A DNA stretch of 14,428 nt from Clostridia bacterium (GCA_017431755.1 JAFRKM010000001.1:1-14428), one strand, 5' to 3'. Shown: positions 1 through 6,345, counted from the first letter of the stretch. Numbers and translations: made by a program. Notes: generated from the sequence alone by a model not told the origin.

Positions 1-1
1 A

Positions 2-78
2 TGGTGGGAACAATAGGACTCGAACCTATGACCCCTTGCTTGTAAGGCAAGTGCTCTAACCAACTGAGCTATGCTCCC
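2..78 (-). tRNA. tRNA-Val (anticodon TAC)
   Basis: A complete cloverleaf reads on the minus strand. The seven-base acceptor arms (72-78 and 6-12) pair with one G-U, and the anticodon stem CTTGC/GCAAG encloses a seven-base loop with TAC at its centre, which decodes GTA-type valine codons. A standard T-arm with GGTTCGAGTCC is present, and the CCA end is encoded at 2-4. The gene lies only one base from the window edge, so further tRNAs may follow downstream. Confidence 0.95.
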
Positions 79-152
79 GGAAATTAAAACTTGGGAAAAT
101 ATTTATACCGGGACTAAGCCCCTTATACTGTTAAATTACTTTAACAATATAA

Positions 153-181
153 ATAATACCATCGTTTAAAACTTATGTCAA
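153..181 (-). promoter_or_regulatory. Sigma-A promoter for tRNA-Val
   Basis: On the minus strand a perfect -35 TTGACA (176-181) is followed after 17 bases by TATTAT (153-158), preceded by TGG as in an extended -10. It reads toward the tRNA-Val, with a leader of about 65 bases before the mature tRNA. Confidence 0.75.
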
Positions 182-239
182 GCACTAAATTTTAATATAC
201 TTTTATTTTTTAAATTATATTTATTTTTTTTAAAAAATA

Positions 240-268
240 TTGACTAAAAAAAATATTTATGATATAAT
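240..268 (+). promoter_or_regulatory. Sigma-A promoter for the GG-peptide operon
   Basis: TTGACT (240-245), a 17-base spacer and a perfect TATAAT (263-268) stand just upstream of the ribosome site GAAAGGAGAA (285-294) of the first peptide gene. The near-consensus form predicts strong vegetative transcription. No operator-like repeat was seen around it. Confidence 0.8.
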
Positions 269-301
269 TTACTATATTCTTATAGAAAGGAGAATTTAAT
301 C

Positions 302-538
302 ATGGAAAAAGAAAAAAATAAAAAGGCTCTTAGCGAAAATGAATCTGAAAAAATTTCAGGAGGTGAAGTACGACAGTATAGAAATGTCTGGACCTTATTT
401 AGACGACGTTGGAAAGTAACAAATGACATGTCCGGCGAAGTAGCAATTGACGGCATTAAAGATTTTGAGGAAGCTCTTCGCATAAATCGAGAATTAAATG
501 CACACATCAATAAAAATATAAATAAAAAAGATCACTAA
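302..538 (+). CDS. Double-glycine leader peptide, first of a tandem pair
   Basis: This 78-residue protein has the N-terminal pattern of peptides cut and exported by ABC transporters with a C39 peptidase domain. A charged 21-residue leader ends in LSENESEKISGG, matching the usual LSxxELxxIxGG, with Leu at -12, Ser at -11, Glu at -8, Ile at -4 and Gly-Gly at -2/-1. The usual hydrophobic residue at -7 is Ser15 here. The predicted 57-residue mature part is hydrophilic and basic. It contains RRRWKVTND, then SGEVAIDGIKDFEEAL and a Lys/Asn-rich tail, which suggests a small alpha/beta fold rather than a membrane-active bacteriocin (inference). There is no cysteine, so lanthionine or disulfide chemistry is unlikely. 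The start is fixed by a strong ribosome site 8 bases upstream. The second gene, 39 bases downstream, is a clear paralogue. No transporter or modification enzyme lies in the window. The function is unknown: a signal, a bacteriocin-like peptide or another exported peptide. Confidence 0.8.
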   Translation: MEKEKNKKALSENESEKISGGEVRQYRNVWTLFRRRWKVTNDMSGEVAIDGIKDFEEALRINRELNAHINKNINKKDH

Positions 539-747
539 TAGTTTGCTAAATTAATAAAATTAAAGGAGAAATTAATTATGGAAAAGGAAAAAGAAAAAAA
601 CACTCTTAGCGAAAATGAATTTGAAAAAATTTCAGGAGGCGAAATTCAACAATACAGTAGTTTCTTTAGAAAACGTTGGAGAGTAACAAATGATATATCC
701 GGGACAGTAGCAATTGACGGCATTAAAGATTTTGAGGAAGCTCTTCG
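440..747 (+). repeat. 41-base exact direct repeat between the two peptide genes
   Basis: Bases 440-480 and 707-747 are identical over all 41 positions, covering the codons for VAIDGIKDFEEALR including silent sites. The leaders share two further 18-base identical blocks, separated by a single C/T difference at the -7 codon. The copies therefore arose by recent duplication or are kept alike by gene conversion or strong constraint. Confidence 0.85.
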
Positions 748-811
748 TTTAAATGAAAAGCTAAATGGACACATCCATAAAAATATCAATAAAAAAGAAA
801 AAGAACAATAA
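578..811 (+). CDS. Double-glycine leader peptide, second of a tandem pair
   Basis: This 77-residue paralogue of the preceding gene has a 21-residue leader ending in LSENEFEKISGG, here with the canonical hydrophobic Phe at -7. The predicted 56-residue mature part keeps the same order: aromatic/basic start, KRWRVTND, SGTVAIDGIKDFEEALR, then a Lys/Asn/His-rich tail. It lacks two to three residues in the YRNVWTLF region of the first copy. AAAGGAGAA (562-570) precedes the ATG by seven bases. Both genes share the upstream promoter and end at the hairpin at 837-870. Cleavage after Gly21 follows from the family pattern and is not visible directly. The peptidase and transporter must be encoded elsewhere. 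No function can be assigned with confidence. Confidence 0.8.
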   Translation: MEKEKEKNTLSENEFEKISGGEIQQYSSFFRKRWRVTNDISGTVAIDGIKDFEEALRLNEKLNGHIHKNINKKEKEQ

Positions 812-836
812 AAATTATATTCAATTAAAAAGAAAA

Positions 837-870
837 GCTATCAACCTAGTAGTTGATAGCAATTTTTTTA
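837..870 (+). terminator. Terminator shared by converging operons
   Basis: A nine-base-pair stem, GCTATCAAC (837-845) with GTTGATAGC (852-860), encloses a six-base loop and is followed by a T-run. On the other strand the same hairpin is followed by TTTTCTTTTT just after the dnaC stop codon at 868-870. It can therefore end both the peptide operon (plus) and the dnaD-dnaC operon (minus). Confidence 0.85.
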
Positions 871-1863
871 TTTATTTACTAATTCTTTTAATTTTTTTTG
901 CCTTATATCCTCACCCAAAAATTCCAGCCTTATATTATTTCCAATCATGCGTGAAATCAATCGTTCTGTATAATTTTTTTCAAGTTCACGCATTGTAAGA
1001 TTAGTGCTTATTATCGTTGATTTATTCATCATTATACGTGAATTTATTATGTTATAAATTGCAGCAACCGAAAAAGAGGACATAAACTCTGTGCCTAAAT
1101 CATCTATTATAAGCAAATCGCAATTTATAAAATGTTTTTCGCTTTCACCATCGTTTTCACCGTAATGTTGAAAACGTTCCTTTTCCATTTTTGAAACCAT
1201 GCTTTGCGAAGAACCGTATATCACTGCAAAACCCTTATTTATAACTTCACTGGCTATAGCAAGCGACAAATGAGTTTTACCCAGACCTGTCCGCCCAGTA
1301 AATAGAAGGCTTGGAGAATTTTTTTTGAAATCATTTGCATATTTACGGCAAAAATTATATATCAGCGACATTCGTTTATAAGGAGAACGTTTATCATCGG
1401 GAAAATTTTTTGAATAATAATCAAGAGAAAAATTATCAAAAGAAGAAAGTTCCAGAGGCGACATTTTATTAAGACGATTATAAGATTCTTTTTTTAACAT
1501 GTCTTTCATACAACAACACATCTTACCATCTATAAAGCCTTCGTCGTGACATTTCTCACAGCTATACTTAATTTCTAGATAATCTTCCGGAAGTTTTGCA
1601 CTTTTTAATATCTCAAAAAGTTCATTTTTTAGCACTTTGTTTTTTTCTTTTAACTTTTCAATTTCAGCTGCAGTATCCCCGCCGCTAAGAACTGCTTTAG
1701 AAGCTTCTATTGCCGTTAAGGATAATTCTTTTTCTATTTTTTCTGCTCTTGGAAAACGCTTATAAAAAACTTCTTTTTTGAATTTTAATTCTTCCAACGC
1801 ATTCATACGTTTTTTATAAAGTTTATTTTGAACTTCTTCGTAAATTTCTCTACTATACGCCAA
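868..1863 (-). CDS. DnaC/DnaI-like helicase loader ATPase
   Basis: This AAA+ ATPase of 331 residues is of the type that loads the replicative helicase onto DNA. Visible parts are a charged, likely helical N-terminal region (1-95) and a cysteine cluster at 102-118 (C102, C105, C116-C118) typical of the zinc-binding segment of Clostridia and Bacillus loaders. The ATPase domain follows, with Walker A GRTGLGKT (190-197), Walker B LLIIDD (250-255), sensor-1 STN (286-288) and the arginine box ERLISRM (300-306). The start is TTG, supported by a perfect AGGAGG (1871-1876) seven bases upstream, with no better alternative. The stop codon of the upstream dnaD-like gene overlaps this ribosome site, so the two are probably translationally coupled. 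The family is clear; whether this is the main loader or a paralogue cannot be told from the window. Confidence 0.9.
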   Translation of the reverse strand: MAYSREIYEEVQNKLYKKRMNALEELKFKKEVFYKRFPRAEKIEKELSLTAIEASKAVLSGGDTAAEIEKLKEKNKVLKNELFEILKSAKLPEDYLEIKYSCEKCHDEGFIDGKMCCCMKDMLKKESYNRLNKMSPLELSSFDNFSLDYYSKNFPDDKRSPYKRMSLIYNFCRKYANDFKKNSPSLLFTGRTGLGKTHLSLAIASEVINKGFAVIYGSSQSMVSKMEKERFQHYGENDGESEKHFINCDLLIIDDLGTEFMSSFSVAAIYNIINSRIMMNKSTIISTNLTMRELEKNYTERLISRMIGNNIRLEFLGEDIRQKKLKELVNK

Positions 1864-1874
1864 ATAATCCCCTC

Positions 1875-2846
1875 CTATCCGTTGATATAAGTTTCTAAAA
1901 TATCGGAATTTTCGTATTCATCAATGTTATATGAAGCGTTTTCTTTTTTAAAGGTATTTTTTCTATATTTTACTCTGTTTAAATTTTCCATTTTTGCTTG
2001 TTCTGTAGTATTTATGCCCTCTTTATGCCAACGTTTAATTATACTGTCCATATAATTTAAAATATATTTTCCGTTTGCATTAACGCATCTTTCGTACGCT
2101 TCTTTAATAAGGCCTTCACTAAAATGAAATTCATTAAACCATGTCATAATAGCGCTTTGTTCACGTGACGTTGGTTTTCTATGGTCTATTCCTATAAGAT
2201 TTTCAAATTTTCTCCACGCCCTGTTTAATTCACTAAGCTCTTTTATTTTCTTTTCCGCTTTAGAAATATCATCTATCCCCTCTTTTGCCCAATTTTCACC
2301 TATTTTGTATATGTACTTCATACCTGTTTGACCGGAGTCAACAGCATATTGGACAAGCATTATAATCACATCAACAGGAAGCCCTTCGTTGTCATGCAGC
2401 ATTAAAAGCGACGCACTATCTCCGCCAGAAAGAGGTCTACCTAAAATTATTTCTGCTTCTTGCATAAGCCACTTAACATTTTCCGACGTTTTCGTTCTGG
2501 AAACAACATAATTCATATTCGGACGTATATATCTATATTCTGTTTTCTTTTCTGCTTCTTTTAAAGGTAGAAGCTTTTCATTTTTCTTTACATTGTTTTC
2601 AAAAATAATCTCTTTTGGAATAATTTTTCTTTCTCGACATAAATTAATGGACCGGTTTATTTCTTCACTGGAATAACCTAAATCATAAATAGCCTTACTA
2701 AGTAAATTTTCACCATTTAAATTCTTTAAAATATATATCAAAATTTTTATATCTTTTTCTGAAGAACTTTGTAAATATTTATCTACTACTATTTTAGGAA
2801 TAGCAAAAGTATCATTCCAAACACCAAAATCAAAACTATACTCCAT
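1875..2846 (-). CDS. DnaD-domain primosome protein
   Basis: This is a 323-residue protein of the DnaD/DnaB family, which binds DNA and remodels it during replication initiation and restart in Firmicutes. The N-terminal ~110 residues look like the winged-helix part. Two copies of the DnaD/DnaB_2 domain follow. The first, at about 125-195, ends in YIYKIGENWAKEGI (178-191), and the second, at about 210-285, ends in YILNYMDSIIKRWHKEGI (261-278). Both show the family's Y-x-W-x-GI signature. The C-terminal tail is charged. The start ATG has AGAGGTG upstream, and a good promoter lies at 2885-2913. Its stop TAG is part of the ribosome site of the downstream loader gene. That pairing of DnaD and DnaC proteins is common in Clostridia and supports the assignment. 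Confidence 0.88.
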   Translation of the reverse strand: MEYSFDFGVWNDTFAIPKIVVDKYLQSSSEKDIKILIYILKNLNGENLLSKAIYDLGYSSEEINRSINLCRERKIIPKEIIFENNVKKNEKLLPLKEAEKKTEYRYIRPNMNYVVSRTKTSENVKWLMQEAEIILGRPLSGGDSASLLMLHDNEGLPVDVIIMLVQYAVDSGQTGMKYIYKIGENWAKEGIDDISKAEKKIKELSELNRAWRKFENLIGIDHRKPTSREQSAIMTWFNEFHFSEGLIKEAYERCVNANGKYILNYMDSIIKRWHKEGINTTEQAKMENLNRVKYRKNTFKKENASYNIDEYENSDILETYING

Positions 2847-2884
2847 AAAAACACCTCTGCTTTTAAAAACTTACTTATAATAAA

Positions 2885-2913
2885 ATTATATAATTATCTG
2901 TAAATTAGTTCAA
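2885..2913 (-). promoter_or_regulatory. Sigma-A promoter for the dnaD-dnaC operon
   Basis: TTGAAC (2908-2913) and TATAAT (2885-2890) on the minus strand are separated by 17 bases and point at the dnaD-like gene. The promoter begins directly after the hup terminator, so the two units are transcribed separately. Confidence 0.75.
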
Positions 2914-2917
2914 GAAA

Positions 2918-2951
2918 ATAAAAAAATATAGCCTGCGCTTAGCAAGCTATA
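2918..2951 (-). terminator. Terminator of the HU gene
   Basis: On the minus strand, 25 bases after the HU stop codon, TATAGCTTGC (2942-2951) pairs with GCAGGCTATA (2927-2936). The ten-pair stem has one G-U and a five-base loop, followed by TTTTTTATTTT. It is a clear intrinsic terminator. Confidence 0.88.
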
Positions 2952-2975
2952 TTATGTAAAGCTATAAATTAAAAA

Positions 2976-3248
2976 TTAATTTACAGCTTCTTTTAATGCT
3001 TTACCTGCTTTGAAAGCCGGTGAATTTGATGCTGGAATCTTGATCGGGTTACCAGTTCTTGGATCACGGCCTGTACGTGCTTCACGTCTACGTGTTTCAA
3101 AAGTTCCAAAACCCACAAGTTGCACCTTGTCTTTTTTTGCGAGTGTCTCACTTACGGTTTCAATAAAAGCTGCAAGTGCTTTTTCTGAATCCTTTTTTGT
3201 GAGTTCGCTTTTTTCCGAAATCTTAGCTACTAATTCGGATCTGTTCAT
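2976..3248 (-). CDS. hup: HU family DNA-binding protein
   Basis: This is a 90-residue histone-like protein that binds and bends DNA as a dimer and shapes the nucleoid. The sequence is classic HU throughout: MNRSELVAKISEKSELTKKD in the helical body, then the signature GFGTFETRRREARTGRDPRTG (written in parts: GFGTFE, RRREARTGR, DPRTGNP) on the DNA-binding arm, and IPASNSPAFKAGKALKEAVN at the end. The reading frame is open further upstream, but the start is set by GGAGGT (3258-3263) nine bases before this ATG, and by the family length. It has its own promoter (3328-3356), so it can be expressed independently of mazG just upstream. A small hairpin (3270-3286) sits in its leader. Confidence 0.96.
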   Translation of the reverse strand: MNRSELVAKISEKSELTKKDSEKALAAFIETVSETLAKKDKVQLVGFGTFETRRREARTGRDPRTGNPIKIPASNSPAFKAGKALKEAVN

Positions 3249-3269
3249 GGATATCAAACCTCCGTCTTT

Positions 3270-3286
3270 TGTGCATTTTACGCACA
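3270..3286 (-). promoter_or_regulatory. Small hairpin in the HU mRNA leader
   Basis: TGTGC and GCACA (five pairs) enclose a seven-base loop between the HU promoter and its ribosome site, seven bases from the latter. No T-run follows on the minus strand, so it is not a terminator there. A role in mRNA stability or translation is only a guess. Confidence 0.3.
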
Positions 3287-3327
3287 TAAATTTTTTATTA
3301 CCGATTAAAAAATTAATCAGCATGTAC

Positions 3328-3356
3328 ATCTTACTACATTTTATTTCGATTTTCAA
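3328..3356 (-). promoter_or_regulatory. Sigma-A promoter for the HU gene
   Basis: TTGAAA (3351-3356) and TAAGAT (3328-3333) on the minus strand are 17 bases apart. The -35 lies inside the last codons of mazG and the -10 begins one base after its stop codon. A leader of about 70 bases would result. Confidence 0.65.
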
Positions 3357-4086
3357 GCAAAATTTTATATAAAAATTCATTTTTAAACTTTTCACACGAA
3401 TCATATAACGCACTTTCTGCATCTACACCTATCAACCGAGCTACCTCAGTTATAGAAAACAGTAAGTCTCCAAGCTCTTTTGCGTATATATCTTGCCGAC
3501 CTTCAATAATTAAAGTTTCTAAATAATGAAGTCTTTCAAAAGCCTCATTTACTGCGTCTTCAACAGAAAATAATCCGTAACCGGCTTTTGCTGCTCTGTC
3601 TTGAATTTTCATTGACCTCATAAGTGCAGGGAGTATTTTGGAAACATTTTTTACACTTTCTGCAGGGGTATCTTCATGAATTTTTACCCTAAAATCATCA
3701 AAATGATTTTCTTTTGGTCTGATTTCATAAATTTTAGTCGGTTGACTATTAAAACAAGAATACTGCGAAAACACATGGGGATGACGCATAATTATTTTTT
3801 TGCAAACTTCGTTTACAACATCGTCAAAATCAAAATTGCCAATATCTTCTTCCATGCTACAATGAAAAATAATTTGAAATAAAATATCACCCAACTCTTC
3901 TTTTAACATATCGCTATCACTAAGATCAATGGCTTCAGCAGCATCATAGGCCTTTTCAATTAAATTTGACCTAATACTTGAATGCGTTTGAGCTCTGTCC
4001 CAAGGGCATCCCTCAGGGGACCTAAGTATATTAACTAGATCCAGTAAATCATTTAAACTATACTTTTGTTTGTGAACTAACTCCAC
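3334..4086 (-). CDS. mazG: MazG-family nucleoside triphosphate pyrophosphohydrolase
   Basis: This two-domain MazG protein has 250 residues from the chosen start. Family members hydrolyse NTPs or dNTPs to monophosphates and clean the pool of abnormal nucleotides. The first domain shows GCPWDRAQTH (26-35), IEKAYDAAEAID (43-54), EELGDILFQIIFH (63-75) and RHPHVF (101-106). The linker KIQDRAAKAGYGLFSVED leads into the second domain, with ERLHYLETL and KELGDLLFSITEVARLIG. The usual EExxE motif reads EKxxD in the first domain and ERxxY in the second, while both ExxD motifs are kept, so activity may be altered. The start is GTG at 4086, eight bases after AAGGAG (4095-4100). A GTG at 4095 would overlap that site. 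It is a stand-alone MazG, not fused to a methyltransferase as in Bacillus YabN. It lies downstream of the flippase gene, probably in the same operon. Confidence 0.9.
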   Translation of the reverse strand: MELVHKQKYSLNDLLDLVNILRSPEGCPWDRAQTHSSIRSNLIEKAYDAAEAIDLSDSDMLKEELGDILFQIIFHCSMEEDIGNFDFDDVVNEVCKKIIMRHPHVFSQYSCFNSQPTKIYEIRPKENHFDDFRVKIHEDTPAESVKNVSKILPALMRSMKIQDRAAKAGYGLFSVEDAVNEAFERLHYLETLIIEGRQDIYAKELGDLLFSITEVARLIGVDAESALYDSCEKFKNEFLYKILLENRNKM

Positions 4087-4143
4087 TAACACCACTCCTT
4101 ATTAATTTGTAAATTTATGTTAAAATTTACATATATTTACATT

Positions 4144-5910
4144 TTAATCTATCAAGTGGCATTTTTCAAGTATTTTTATAATTTTTTTACCTTTTGGGAA
4201 ATTTTTCAATTCTTCTGACGATACAGTTTTTGTCAAAAAAAGCGTTAAAATGTATATTATTCCCGCAAAAGATATAGAAACCATAGTTGCAATTTTAGGA
4301 TTTAAGAAATGAACAAACACCCCATAAAACAAATACGCCGTAAAACCACAAACCAAGCTACAAATAAGCGGCTTACCAAAAATTGGCCATAAATTAAATT
4401 TAAAATGAGTCTCTCGGCAAAGAAGCGCTAAACCTGAAACACAAATAAATATATAACATATAAGCGTACCGATACCCGCACCTTGAATATTAATTTGAGG
4501 AATACCAACAAGTATAAAATTGAACACTACTTTTAATACCATACCAACTGTTAAAATTTTAAGCGGCAGATCCGCTCTACCAATAGCCTGAAGCATACTG
4601 CAAATAGGCATACTTATAGCAACAAATATCGTCGCCAAAGCATATATTATCATAATATTCGACGCAATATGAATTTCACCAGCATTTCTACCTTTTCCTA
4701 TTGTTCCATAAACAAGATCCATAATTGGATATGCAAGAGTTGCCATACCTATACCTATCGGCAATGCTATAAGTGAAGTTATTTTTAAAACGGTTTCTAT
4801 ACTTTTTTTGATTTTATCTTTAATCCCTTTAATCCAAGCCGCGGTGACATTAGGAAGCGCACTTATTGCAAAACTTTGTGTTATAGTTGGAAGCATCATT
4901 GTTATTGTATTCATATATCCAAAACAGCCATTCATAAACTCATGAACTTTTTTTTCTTTAATAATTTCTTGCGGAATTAAATTACCGTAAACTTTTAAAA
5001 TCGCATCAGGCATAATATCCATAATATGTTTTATTCTGTTTAGAATAAGTGTAGAATCTATAAGACCGGCAACATTCATAATAATTGCTCCCGCAGCTAC
5101 CGGAAAAGCCATATTTATAAGCATTTTCTTAAGTACTTTTTTGGGACGAGGTTCAGAAGCACTTTCAAATTCTTCTTTCGTTATACCGTCACCTGTTATT
5201 CTATATTTTATATATATATATACAAATCCAGAAATCGCACTCAAAGTTATCCCCAAAACAGCTCCTGCAGATGCAAACGGCAGCGTAGCATTTCTTGCCA
5301 TAGCTTCACTATCGCATACCCGACCAAAAACCGTTCCATAATTATAGTATTCATTCATTCCACATTCTACAGCCGCATATGCAAGGCCAAGGCCAAAAAC
5401 TACTTTTCCTACGGCTTCCACAATTTCTGAAACTGCTGTTGGAATCATATTTCTAAGGCCTTCATAGTATCCTTTGTATATTGAAATCATGCAAGAAAAG
5501 AAAACAGTTGGCGTTAACGCCCAAATTGAATAAATACTATCAGGCGAATTTCCATACATTACACAAATCGGTGCACCTATAACCATAAGAATGCTACCCA
5601 TTAATCCCGTTTTTACAAACATTGGAATAGAAATTTTATGAATCATTCTTACATCTTTGTATCTTTTTTCTGCCATCTCCTTTGCAACCATACGCGAAAT
5701 GGCAATCGGTAGTCCCGCAGTCGCCAACGCATAAAGCGGATTATAAAGATTGTATGCTAAATTAAAGTACCCTAAACCCACTGCGCTTAATATACTAGCA
5801 AGAGGAATTTTAAATGCCGCTCCAGCAATCTTTACAATCAGCATTCCTACAGCAATAATTAACGCTCCCGCCGCAAAAGATTGGCTTATTTTTTTATTTT
5901 TAGTTTTCAT
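4144..5910 (-). CDS. SpoVB/YabM-like MOP-superfamily flippase
   Basis: This integral membrane protein of 588 residues belongs to the MATE/MOP polysaccharide-exporter family, related to MurJ, SpoVB and YabM, which move lipid-linked cell-wall or polysaccharide precursors across the membrane. It is built almost wholly of hydrophobic segments, about 14 expected. Family-type stretches include AGALIIAVGMLIVKIAGAAFKIPLA (in parts: IIAVGMLIVKIAGAAFKIP), GLGYFNLAYNLYNPLYALATAG, GLPIAISRMVA and YKGYYEGLRNMIPTAVSEI near the N-terminus. It is longer than Bacillus YabM (about 530) because of loops around residues 190-215 and 295-340. The ATG at 5910 is chosen because AGGTG (5920-5924) lies nine bases upstream. 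A GTG at 5922 in the same frame has no ribosome site. The exact substrate, and whether it acts in sporulation or in growth, is unknown. Confidence 0.88.
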   Translation of the reverse strand: MKTKNKKISQSFAAGALIIAVGMLIVKIAGAAFKIPLASILSAVGLGYFNLAYNLYNPLYALATAGLPIAISRMVAKEMAEKRYKDVRMIHKISIPMFVKTGLMGSILMVIGAPICVMYGNSPDSIYSIWALTPTVFFSCMISIYKGYYEGLRNMIPTAVSEIVEAVGKVVFGLGLAYAAVECGMNEYYNYGTVFGRVCDSEAMARNATLPFASAGAVLGITLSAISGFVYIYIKYRITGDGITKEEFESASEPRPKKVLKKMLINMAFPVAAGAIIMNVAGLIDSTLILNRIKHIMDIMPDAILKVYGNLIPQEIIKEKKVHEFMNGCFGYMNTITMMLPTITQSFAISALPNVTAAWIKGIKDKIKKSIETVLKITSLIALPIGIGMATLAYPIMDLVYGTIGKGRNAGEIHIASNIMIIYALATIFVAISMPICSMLQAIGRADLPLKILTVGMVLKVVFNFILVGIPQINIQGAGIGTLICYIFICVSGLALLCRETHFKFNLWPIFGKPLICSLVCGFTAYLFYGVFVHFLNPKIATMVSISFAGIIYILTLFLTKTVSSEELKNFPKGKKIIKILEKCHLID

Positions 5911-5962
5911 ATTTTTTAACACCTATTCAAAAACAAATTTTATATTTTAGCTTTACTTTAAA

Positions 5963-5971
5963 ATTATACCA
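5963..5971 (-). promoter_or_regulatory. Possible extended -10 promoter for the flippase-mazG operon
   Basis: On the minus strand TGGTATAAT forms an extended -10 about 40 bases before the ribosome site. No convincing -35 is found at 16-18 bases, so this assignment is tentative. Confidence 0.4.
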
Positions 5972-6028
5972 TATAATTATATTATTTTTATAGCTTTTCA
6001 ATTACCAAAATTATTTTTAAAATAAATA

Positions 6029-6057
6029 TTGACAATGGCGTACTTTCATAATATAAT
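6029..6057 (+). promoter_or_regulatory. Consensus sigma-A promoter for tRNA(CAT)
   Basis: TTGACA (6029-6034) and TATAAT (6052-6057) are both perfect and 17 bases apart, 29 bases upstream of the mature tRNA. This is the strongest promoter match in the window. Confidence 0.9.
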
Positions 6058-6086
6058 AATTATTGTAGGTAAAAAAATGCCTATAC

Positions 6087-6163
6087 GGGCCATTAGCTCA
6101 GTTGGTTAGAGCAACCGGCTCATAACCGGTCGGTCCTAGGTTCGAGTCCTAGATGGCCCACCA
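6087..6163 (+). tRNA. tRNA with CAT anticodon, probably elongator tRNA-Met
   Basis: The cloverleaf is complete. Acceptor GGGCCAT (6087-6093) pairs fully with ATGGCCC (6153-6159), the anticodon stem is ACCGG/CCGGT with loop CTCATAA (CAT at 6121-6123), the T-arm is standard, and CCA is encoded (6161-6163). It is not an initiator: position 1 is paired, and the anticodon stem lacks the three consecutive G-C pairs in GGG/CCC form. A tRNA-Ile with lysidine-modified CAT is the alternative, which cannot be excluded by eye. Confidence 0.9.
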
Positions 6164-6169
6164 TTTATT

Positions 6170-6204
6170 AGCTTTCGATTTATTCGAAAGCTTTTTAATT
6201 TTAA
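6170..6204 (+). terminator. Terminator after tRNA(CAT)
   Basis: AGCTTTCGA (6170-6178) pairs perfectly with TCGAAAGCT (6184-6192) around a five-base loop, followed by a T-rich tail. It starts seven bases after the tRNA, which is therefore a single-gene transcript. Confidence 0.88.
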
Positions 6205-6266
6205 ATAAAAAATCAGTTTATTTTTTAGAATTAATGTTATTTATAATGAATTTTATCATCAATAAA

Positions 6267-6295
6267 TTGTAACTTATAGTATTGCATGATATAAT
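6267..6295 (+). promoter_or_regulatory. Sigma-A promoter for asnB
   Basis: TTGTAA (6267-6272), a 17-base spacer and TATAAT (6290-6295), with TGA just before it as in an extended -10. The leader is about 45 bases, too short for a T-box or a large riboswitch. Confidence 0.75.
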
Positions 6296-6345
6296 CATTT
6301 TTATAGCTTAATTTATCATATATTTAGAAAGTGAGTGTTTAAATA

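Noticed and set aside
130..147. GTTAAA/TTTAAC hairpin upstream of tRNA-Val
   Set aside because: It is short, A-T only, and lies at the predicted transcription start of the tRNA; there is no T-run or gene to terminate.
3249..3422. 58-residue N-terminal extension of the HU protein
   Set aside because: The frame is open upstream, but HU is about 90 residues, a strong GGAGGT precedes the internal ATG at 3248, and the extension overlaps mazG and the HU promoter.
4108..4131. Inverted repeat TGTAAATT/AATTTACA between the flippase gene and mazG as a terminator
   Set aside because: The stem is almost all A-T and has no T-run on the minus strand. Such repeats are expected by chance in AT-rich DNA, and the two genes are probably co-transcribed.
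5911..5922. GTG start for the flippase at 5922
   Set aside because: No ribosome site lies upstream of it, and the GTG itself forms part of the AGGTG that serves the ATG at 5910.
6087..6163. Initiator tRNA-fMet
   Set aside because: The first acceptor base is paired and the anticodon stem lacks the GGG/CCC pairs of initiators, so an elongator Met or Ile(CAT) tRNA fits better.
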